5,426 bases of DNA from an uncultured Clostridia bacterium (GTDB taxonomy: Bacteria; Bacillota; Clostridia; TANB77; CAG-508), in assembly GCA_944391155.1 (NCBI GenBank), contig CALXSO010000031.1:1-5426 (forward strand), given 5' to 3'. Below the pieces are notes generated by a model, which saw nothing but the letters and a program-made list of their open reading frames with translations, was not told the origin of the DNA and ran no database searches. Below are positions 1 to 4,698 of the stretch, in pieces. Each line of letters opens with the position of its first letter. Position 1 is the stretch's first letter. The position numbers were made by a program, and so were the translations under genes.

Positions 1-23
1 TTTTATTTATCACAAAAATAAGC

Positions 24-120
24 AGTTCAAAAGGTTGATAGGTAAATAATTTTTGTCAAAAATTTTAAGTCTTCGCATATGTCTTTGACAAGAAATATTT
101 ACTCATCAACCTTTTGAACT
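24..120. repeat. Long imperfect inverted repeat (97 bp foldback)
   Basis: A perfect 16-bp inverted repeat, AGTTCAAAAGGTTGAT at 24-39 and its complement at 105-120, forms the base. Inward the arms keep pairing: 41-48 with 96-103 (including one G-T), then 50-60 with 84-94, ending in an 8-bp perfect block (53-60 with 84-91). A 23-base loop (61-83) remains. Outside, AAAATA (15-20) can pair with TATTTT (120-125) around a three-base bulge. It could be a bidirectional terminator for the gene left of the window, since T-rich stretches lie on both sides, or a small foldback/MITE-like element. No target duplication is obvious. The structure is directly visible; its role is inference. Confidence 0.6.
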
Positions 121-125
121 ATTTT

Positions 126-329
126 GCGAAAATCAGATTAGGAAAGTATAAAATTTTCTCTTAATAAAATTACTTTTAGTCAATTATAAATGAAACTAAT
201 ATAAAAATTATTTTTAACTTCACTATTAATAAAGTATGCAGTTTCTAAAGAAGATATAAATCTTACAATTAGAATTAATAAATATATTTAATATAAAACT
301 AAATAATAAGAGGAAGAGGAAAAATAAAA
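126..329. other. AT-rich intergenic leader, no gene seen
   Basis: About 200 bases of very AT-rich sequence between the foldback and the first gene. I see no coding sequence, RNA gene or convincing promoter. Several A/T-rich -10-like strings occur (around 285-297), but at this base composition they are expected by chance and none has a good -35 box at the right distance. The only firm signal is the purine-rich ribosome site AGGAAGAGGA at 311-320, in front of the ATG at 330. Confidence 0.5.
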
Positions 330-785
330 ATGGAAAATAAAGAAAAAAACGAAACTAATAGTATAGACAAAAAAATAAAAATTTCAATTTGCCTAACTAT
401 TATCATATTAGGAATACACTTTATTACATCATATTTTTTTACAAATAATTTAATCAATGGAGATAAATTTGAATCACTAATAGGAATAATAACTAAATCA
501 TGGATTATGCCATATAACATCATAGTATGTGGAATTCAAATTATTTCGCTGATACTAGTATTAGTAAATAAAAATAAAAAACAATCATTAAATATAATAA
601 ATGTAATTATAGAAGTAATATATTTTATCGGTGCGACAATTATAGTTATACCAAATATGTATTTTAATTTTTTTAGGTATAACAAGATTTTATCAGATAT
701 CATTATTTTTCTTTTCGAAATTCTAAATATATATACTATTGTAATAATGATAAAGAAAATATTTATTTTTAATAAAGCATCTTAA
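330..785 (+). CDS. Small four-helix membrane protein, unknown function
   Basis: A 151-residue protein that I do not recognise. The first 16 residues are charged and polar (many K, E and N). Four hydrophobic stretches follow, at about residues 17-37, 57-79, 87-111 and 118-146, and look like membrane helices. Short lysine-rich linkers lie between helices 2 and 3 (about 80-85) and near the end, suggesting an integral membrane protein with cytoplasmic loops there. There is no signal-peptide cleavage motif and no conserved catalytic motif I can name. The ATG at 330 is preceded at 9-10 bases by AGGAAGAGGA, so the start is well supported. It is probably a single-gene unit: 137 bases separate it from rbgA. 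A weak hairpin after the stop (801-818) lacks a T-tract. Confidence 0.75.
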   Translation: MENKEKNETNSIDKKIKISICLTIIILGIHFITSYFFTNNLINGDKFESLIGIITKSWIMPYNIIVCGIQIISLILVLVNKNKKQSLNIINVIIEVIYFIGATIIVIPNMYFNFFRYNKILSDIIIFLFEILNIYTIVIMIKKIFIFNKAS

Positions 786-908
786 ATAAAACGATTAAAA
801 GTACACTTTTTAGTGTGTCTATTAAAGATGTTATTAATTTTAATTAATATAAAATAAAAGAATAAGATAAATGGAGATATCGAGAGATAATCGTTCATTT
901 ATAGAGAT

Positions 909-914
909 AGGAAG
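909..914 (+). promoter_or_regulatory. Ribosome binding site that sets the rbgA start
   Basis: AGGAAG lies eight bases before the ATG at 923. An in-frame GTG at 914 would overlap this site and has no good site of its own. The protein from 923 begins MNINWYPGHMAK, which matches the usual N-terminus of RbgA, so 923 is the preferred start. Confidence 0.7.
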
Positions 915-922
915 TGAAGAAA

Positions 923-1804
923 ATGAACATTAACTGGTATCCTGGTCATATGGCAAAAACTAAGAAACAAATAATAGAAGATTTAAAAATAATTGATGTA
1001 GTCATTGAACTTTTAGATGCAAGAATTCCAATATCAAGCCAGAACCCAAATATTGCAGAAATAACAAAAGGAAAAAAGAAAATAATAATTTTGAATAAAT
1101 GTGATTTAGCAGATGATAAAGAAAATCAGAGATGGATAGAATATTTTAAAAAGAAAGGAATAATAGCAATTCCAACAGATGCAAATTCTGGAAAAGGCAT
1201 AAATCAGCTTATTAAAACTATAGAAGAATTAATGGAAGAAGAACAAAAAAAACAGTCAGAAAAAGGAAGAATTGGCAGAAAAATTAGAGTAATGATATTA
1301 GGAATACCAAATGTAGGAAAATCTTCATTAATAAATAGAATAGCAAAAAAATCATCAGCAGGAGTTGGAAATAAGCCAGGAGTAACAAAACAAAAACAAT
1401 GGATACGCATAAACGAAAAAATAGAACTGCTAGATACCCCAGGTGTGCTATGGCCTAAATTTGAAAGTCAAGAAGTAGCTCTTAATTTAGCTTTTACAGG
1501 AACAATAAAAGAGGAAATTTTAGATAAAATTGAAATTGCATACAATTTAATAAAATATTTAGTAGAAAATGAAAGAGAAAAATTATGTAAAAGATATAAA
1601 TTGGACTCTAAAAGTGTAAACGAGATTCTAAATAGAAAAGATAGACCAGAAAATGAGAATATATATGAAATAATGCTAGAAATAGGAAAGAAAAGAGGTT
1701 GCATAATATCTGGAGGAAATATTGATGACGAAAAAACTGCAAGAATAATACTAGATGAATTTAAAAATGGAATCTTAGGAAAAATAACACTAGAAAAATG
1801 CTGA
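923..1804 (+). CDS. rbgA: Ribosome biogenesis GTPase RbgA (YlqF)
   Basis: A circularly permuted GTPase that acts late in 50S subunit assembly in Firmicutes, in the cytoplasm on the 45S precursor. With the ATG at 923 it has 293 residues, close to the roughly 280 of Bacillus RbgA. GTPase motifs appear in permuted order: G4 NKCD at 58-61, a G5-like DANS at 86-89, the G1 P-loop GIPNVGKSS at 127-135, G2 with PGVT at 152-155, and G3 DTPG at 171-174. The N-terminus has the family signature WYPGHMAK with the conserved histidine at position 9. The C-terminal domain (about 200-290) has the typical RGCIISGGNID stretch and follows the ANTAR-like rRNA-binding domain of the family. mrnC follows after 42 bases in the same direction, so the two are probably co-transcribed. 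No truncation or missing motif is seen. Confidence 0.97.
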   Translation: MNINWYPGHMAKTKKQIIEDLKIIDVVIELLDARIPISSQNPNIAEITKGKKKIIILNKCDLADDKENQRWIEYFKKKGIIAIPTDANSGKGINQLIKTIEELMEEEQKKQSEKGRIGRKIRVMILGIPNVGKSSLINRIAKKSSAGVGNKPGVTKQKQWIRINEKIELLDTPGVLWPKFESQEVALNLAFTGTIKEEILDKIEIAYNLIKYLVENEREKLCKRYKLDSKSVNEILNRKDRPENENIYEIMLEIGKKRGCIISGGNIDDEKTARIILDEFKNGILGKITLEKC

Positions 1805-1833
1805 AAAATATATAAGAAAAAGACAAAAAAGAA

Positions 1834-1840
1834 AGAGGAG
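1834..1840 (+). promoter_or_regulatory. Ribosome binding site supporting a TTG start for mrnC
   Basis: AGAGGAG ends six bases before the TTG at 1847. No ATG lies near, and the protein from this TTG starts at the expected distance before the conserved catalytic helix. The strong site compensates for the weak start codon. Confidence 0.7.
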
Positions 1841-1846
1841 TAAAAA

Positions 1847-2245
1847 TTGAAAGAATTAATCGATATAACAAAAACGTCAGAAGAAATAAATTTACTATCA
1901 CCACTTACTTGGGCATACATTGGTGATTGCATATATGAATTATATGTAAGAACAAACTTAGTAAACACAACAAAATTAAAACCACATGCAATGCATTTAA
2001 AAGCAATAGAAAAGGTAAAAGCACATTCACAAGAAGAAAATTTAAAAAAGATATATGATATGTTAACAGACGAAGAAAAAGATATAGTAAGAAGAGGAAG
2101 AAATGCTAAAAATCATCATGTACCTAAAAATTCAAATGTACAAGAATATAGTTATGCAACAGCATTTGAAGCACTAATAGGATATCTATATCTTACAAAA
2201 AAAAATAAACGTTTAAAAGAAATTTTAAAGATAACAGTTGACTAA
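1847..2245 (+). CDS. mrnC: Mini-ribonuclease III MrnC (23S rRNA maturation)
   Basis: A compact RNase III-type endonuclease without the double-stranded-RNA-binding domain; in Bacillus it trims the ends of 23S rRNA. The 132 residues match the usual family length. The catalytic helix WAYIGDCIYE (22-31) carries the acidic metal ligand D27. The family-typical VRRGRNAK (81-88) and VPKN (92-95) follow, then the second catalytic helix TAFEALIGYLYL (105-116) with E108. The start is TTG, supported by AGAGGAG six bases upstream. The gene lies 42 bases after rbgA; both act on the large ribosomal subunit, which fits one operon. Its last codons (GTT GAC TAA) overlap the -35 box of the tRNA promoter. mrnC is usually near cysS or rlmB; neither is visible here. 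Confidence 0.95.
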   Translation: MKELIDITKTSEEINLLSPLTWAYIGDCIYELYVRTNLVNTTKLKPHAMHLKAIEKVKAHSQEENLKKIYDMLTDEEKDIVRRGRNAKNHHVPKNSNVQEYSYATAFEALIGYLYLTKKNKRLKEILKITVD

Positions 2246-2266
2246 ATAAAAAAAAAATGGTATAAA
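2238..2266 (+). promoter_or_regulatory. Sigma-A-type promoter of the tRNA-Glu gene
   Basis: TTGACT (2238-2243) and TATAAA (2261-2266) are separated by exactly 17 bases. A TG sits at 2258-2259, giving the extended -10 form TGNTATAAA. The -35 box overlaps the mrnC stop codon. The predicted start near 2273 lies about 9 bases before the mature tRNA. Confidence 0.75.
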
Positions 2267-2281
2267 TATAAAGTATTGTAT

Positions 2282-2356
2282 GGCCCCTTGGTCAAGCGGT
2301 TAAGACGCCACCCTCTCAAGGTGGAATCATGGGTTCGATTCCCGTAGGGGTCACCA
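2282..2356 (+). tRNA. tRNA-Glu (anticodon CTC)
   Basis: A complete cloverleaf of 75 bases including the encoded CCA. Acceptor GGCCCCT (2282-2288) pairs with AGGGGTC (2346-2352) with one G-T pair; the discriminator base is A, followed by CCA. The anticodon stem CCACC/GGTGG encloses the loop CTCTCAA, whose anticodon CTC reads GAG. The T-arm loop has TTCGATT. The gene has its own promoter upstream. The 3' half is the likely attachment site of the integrated element to its right. After integration the chromosomal gene stays complete because the element supplies an identical 3' end. Confidence 0.98.
2335..2356. other. Putative attachment site (attL) at the tRNA-Glu 3' end
   Basis: An integrase gene ends 72 bases beyond the tRNA and faces it, the common arrangement for elements that recombine within the T-arm and acceptor end of a tRNA gene. 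The core is assumed to lie in the last 20 or so bases, ending at CCA. The matching direct repeat at the other end lies outside the window, so core length and exact borders are inferred. Confidence 0.45.
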
Positions 2357-2361
2357 CAAAA

Positions 2362-2406
2362 AGAAATCTATGTATCCAGCTTATATCAAGCAATATATAG
2401 ATTTTT
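2362..2406. terminator. Bidirectional hairpin terminator between tRNA-Glu and integrase
   Basis: Bases 2362-2375 pair with 2393-2406 in a 14-bp stem with two G-T pairs and a 17-base loop. Read on + it follows the tRNA and is succeeded by the T-rich ATTTTATC. Read on - it follows the integrase stop codon and is succeeded by CTTTTTG. It can therefore end both the tRNA transcript and the convergent integrase transcript. Confidence 0.6.
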
Positions 2407-2427
2407 ATTTTATCAAATAATGCAATT

Positions 2428-3629
2428 TTAATGCAACTGGCTATTTATACTATCAAAATATTCTTCAGCTTTTTTTAGTTCATCTTCCTTAAATTTATTA
2501 AAAACAGAAGTATATGTATTTAAAGTCGTTTCAATATCCTTGTGTCCTAATATTTTTTGCAATACAACTGCACTCATTCCAGATTCAATGCATCTAGTTG
2601 CAAAAGTGTGTCTGAGCATATGTGTGTTTACATCACTAGTTTTTAAATTTACAATTGTATCTTTTCCTTTTTTATTCTTTTTCTTTTTTGGAGAAATCTT
2701 AATTTTTATATTTGCATCTTTACAAATCTTTTTGAAATGAGTATTTATAGTAGAGGGATTTATAAAATTGCCGTTATTTTCGAATAAGAAACCTTTAGAT
2801 GTATAATTTTAGATAGAATTGGTATTAAAACGTCAAAAAAAGGAATTTGACGTGTTCCTACGTATGTTTTTGTAGTCTTGCCGACAATAATTTTATCATT
2901 ATTATCTTTAGTTAAAGTTCTTTCAATGTTAATCCTTTTATTTTCAATATCTATATCCGCACCTTTTAAAGCTAAAATTTCTCCAATTCTCATACCTGTA
3001 TATATAGCAATATAAAGAATATCTTTATATTTATCATCACTTTTTGATAATTCGTCAAGAAAAGCATTTTGTTCTTCAATAGTTAGTGCTTCAATTTTTT
3101 TAGTTTCTTTATCTGATTTTGGTTTTATTATTGCACCTCTAATAGAAAAAGGGTTTGAACTTATTATATTATCTAGCAAAGCAAAATTAAAAGCTTGCCC
3201 AATTAAACCATATACTTTTTCTATTATAGAATTAGAGTAGTTTGTAATTTTTGAAAGATTGTTATTGATTTCTGAAACAGTAATTTTTTGAATAGGTCTA
3301 TTTGCAATGTCTAGTTTTGCTATAATGTTCTTAGTGTCTGTATGTCTTTTATATGTTACATCTTTGATTTTATTAGAGTTATAAAGTTGATCTATATATT
3401 TATCTACTAATTCTAAAAGTGTTATATTAGAATTTTCAATAAATTTTTTATCTTGCACGTCTGATAAAGCTTTAGTCATTTTTTCTTTAACTTCTTTTCT
3501 CGTATTTCCATATACTGATTTACGATTTAATTTACCATCTAATTTTCTACCTGCAGTAAATTGACCTATCCATTTATTTAATTTTTCACTATAATATATT
3601 GTTCCTTCTCCATTACCTCTTTTAGACAT
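2428..3629 (-). pseudogene. Tn916/phage-type tyrosine integrase, split by a one-base frameshift
   Basis: A site-specific recombinase that would insert and excise the element. Joined, the two frames give about 400 residues, the usual length. The N-terminal part (ATG 3629; AGGAGG at 3635-3640) holds an AP2-like arm-binding domain (about 5-50), a SAM-like core-binding domain (about 68-165) and the start of the catalytic domain with R214 (TGMRIGEIL) and a probable lysine near 254. This frame runs on only to 2760 and ends in unrelated residues. The homologous sequence resumes in the -1 frame right after K274, as NYTSKGFLFENNGNF, and includes HMLRHTFATR, LGHKDIETT and the tyrosine of NTYTSV, so the R, H-R, H and Y residues are all present. 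The shift falls in an A-run (T4 at 2807-2810 on +). One more A would restore SKNYTSKG. This is either a real inactivating mutation or a sequencing error. Family call certain; activity doubtful. Confidence 0.93.
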
Positions 3630-3711
3630 AATATCCTCCTATTATTAAAGCAAATTTGTTTTATAAATCCTTATAGTTTCTTATATTTTTATAAAAAATA
3701 ATTCAAAAAGC

Positions 3712-3739
3712 TTGCATTTTTTTCAAAATATTGTATAAT
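3712..3739 (+). promoter_or_regulatory. Promoter of the small structured RNA
   Basis: TTGCAT (3712-3717) and a perfect TATAAT (3734-3739) are spaced by 16 bases. The predicted start, near 3746, falls at the base of the first stem of the RNA. It reads away from the integrase gene, whose ribosome site is about 70 bases to the left on the other strand. Confidence 0.65.
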
Positions 3740-3745
3740 ATATAT

Positions 3746-3850
3746 ACAAAGAGTAATTCGTTCGCCGAGTTAATTACGGGTCGATAGTTTATCTATTGGC
3801 AGTACACTTTGATGTATGGGATAACGTAATCGGGGGAATTGCTCTTTTAT
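3746..3850 (+). ncRNA. Structured small RNA convergent with the DUF3800 gene
   Basis: A region of about 40% GC (40 of 100 bases, 3748-3847) in very AT-rich surroundings, with no coding sequence. It folds by eye into a closed multibranch RNA. P1 is 12 bp (3748-3759 with 3836-3847, one G-U). A short inner helix (3765-3767 with 3831-3833) leads to P2, 6 bp (3773-3778 with 3825-3830). P2 opens on two hairpins: P3, 8 bp (3780-3787 with 3793-3800, loop TTTAT), and P4, 5 bp (3802-3806 with 3813-3817). A TATAAT promoter ends just before P1, and the 3' strand of P1 runs into TTTTATTAT, as in an intrinsic terminator. It ends exactly at the stop codon of the opposing DUF3800 gene. From memory, several structured RNA classes named after DUF3800 occur near such genes; I cannot assign this one to any family. 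A role as partner RNA is inference. Confidence 0.6.
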
Positions 3851-4573
3851 TATGCTGTTAGATGTATAAGCATTGGAAAACAATTAAACCATTCTATAGG
3901 TGGATAGAATTTAATGCCATAACCCATCATTAATCCTTTATAGTTCCAAATATTTGATTTTAACTTTAAAACATATTCCCATTCTTGGTTAGTATTATAT
4001 TTTATAGCCTGAGCAAAAGAACTACAACAAACATCAGCGAGTTGCAATAAATTTCTTTCTCTATTATCTATAAATTTAATATTATTAATACATTTAATAG
4101 CAATATGGTGATATGTCCTTTTATTCATCAATTCAGTTCTTAGATGTTCATTTTTTGTTTTATTGTTTTCGTTTCTTGTACTTATAAAAATATTGCATTT
4201 TCCCTTATTATTTGAAACGTAATAAGAAACTCTTTCAATTAAATAACTCATAAAATAAGGATATAAATCTTTAGATTTTAATTTATTTATTTCATAAGTA
4301 TTAATTGCAACATGAATTATTTTAAAATTTTCTGATATTAAATCATATATTATCTGAATTTTTTTATCATATTTCAATATTTTATTCCAATGCAATTGGT
4401 CTTTTCTGTTCATATTCAACGTTTTCTTTATAGAAACTATTTTGTTTGATAATGTTAAATCGTATTCTTTAGGAACTATAATGGCAGTTAATATAAACCA
4501 TTCACTACCCCTTTTTATTCCTTCATCTCCGGCTTTCATCTATATAAACATTATATTCTTTATCCTTTTTCAT
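3850..4573 (-). pseudogene. DUF3800-family protein, frameshifted near the N-terminus
   Basis: DUF3800 proteins have an RNase H-like fold and are common in mobile elements and prophages; their function is not established. The expected start is the ATG at 4573, with GGAG eight bases upstream. It reads MKKDKEYNVYIDE, then meets TGA at 4523-4525. Dropping one A from the GAAAG at 4533-4537 gives IDEAGDEGIKRGS, the conserved DE(S/A)GD motif, and continues for about 240 residues. The uninterrupted frame from 4539 (229 residues) lacks a ribosome site, the first strand and the first acidic residues. Further family features are FILTAIIVP (15-23 of the 4539 frame), DQLHWNKI (47-54) and LLQLADVC (164-171), where the aspartate is a likely active-site residue. 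The gene ends with tandem TAA codons on the terminator of the convergent RNA. It lies between integrase and immA, a usual place for accessory or defence genes. Confidence 0.82.
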
Positions 4574-4581
4574 TAATATCA

Positions 4582-4585
4582 CTCC
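4582..4585 (-). promoter_or_regulatory. Ribosome binding site supporting the DUF3800 start at 4573
   Basis: GGAG, within GGAGTGAT read on the - strand, lies eight bases before the ATG at 4573. The alternative ATG at 4539 has no purine-rich site in front of it and comes directly after a TAG. This argues that translation begins at 4573 and that the frame is broken downstream. Confidence 0.6.
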
Positions 4586-4633
4586 ATTAAAGCATTTATT
4601 TATGCAAATTTTGAACAAATATTTTTATTAAAT

Positions 4634-4660
4634 TAAGATAAGTATTTCTACTTATCCTTA
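4634..4660 (-). terminator. Possible hairpin terminator after the ImmA-like gene
   Basis: A perfect 8-bp stem, GATAAGTA (4637-4644) with TACTTATC (4649-4656) and loop TTTC, is extended by three more pairs (4634-4636 with 4658-4660) around a bulged base. It lies about 40 bases after the immA stop on the - strand and is followed by TTAATTTAATAAAAA, which is T-containing but not a clean T-tract. It could partly separate immA from the DUF3800 gene, or act as an operator. Confidence 0.4.
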
Positions 4661-4698
4661 GTATTATTTATTGATTTCCATTTTACCTACATATTTAC

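Noticed and set aside
85..113. TTGACA at 85-90 as the -35 box of a promoter
   Set aside because: No -10-like sequence occurs at 16-18 bases after it; the string is part of the long inverted repeat.
299..523. Antisense open frame opposite the membrane gene
   Set aside because: A shadow of the 330-785 gene: no ribosome site, and its hydrophobic composition follows from the complementary strand.
801..818. Hairpin after the membrane gene (ACACT/AGTGT with flanking G-T pairs) as a terminator
   Set aside because: The stem is only 5 strong pairs plus two wobbles and is not followed by a T-tract, so termination is not supported.
871..933. A 20-codon frame (ATG GAG ATA ...) that overlaps the rbgA start as a possible leader peptide
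   Set aside because: No convincing ribosome site, no regulatory codon run, and its composition fits chance in this AT-rich leader.
1204..1968. Two antisense open frames opposite rbgA and mrnC
   Set aside because: They lie fully opposite two clear conserved genes, show no family motifs and have no start signals.
2540..2740. Plus-strand open frame over the integrase C-terminal part
   Set aside because: The - strand of this stretch encodes the conserved integrase motifs HMLRHTFATR and LGHKDIETT, so this is a shadow.
2803..2815. Programmed -1 frameshifting in the integrase
   Set aside because: The bases at the break do not form an X-XXY-YYZ slippery heptamer in the integrase frame, and I saw no clear stimulatory hairpin nearby.
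3630..3711. An excisionase gene next to the integrase
   Set aside because: This stretch has no open frame with a start and ribosome site; it holds only AT-rich leader sequence.
4592..4605. GCAT-TTATTT-ATGC inverted repeat in front of the DUF3800 gene as an operator
   Set aside because: Only four paired bases per arm in AT-rich sequence; too weak to call.
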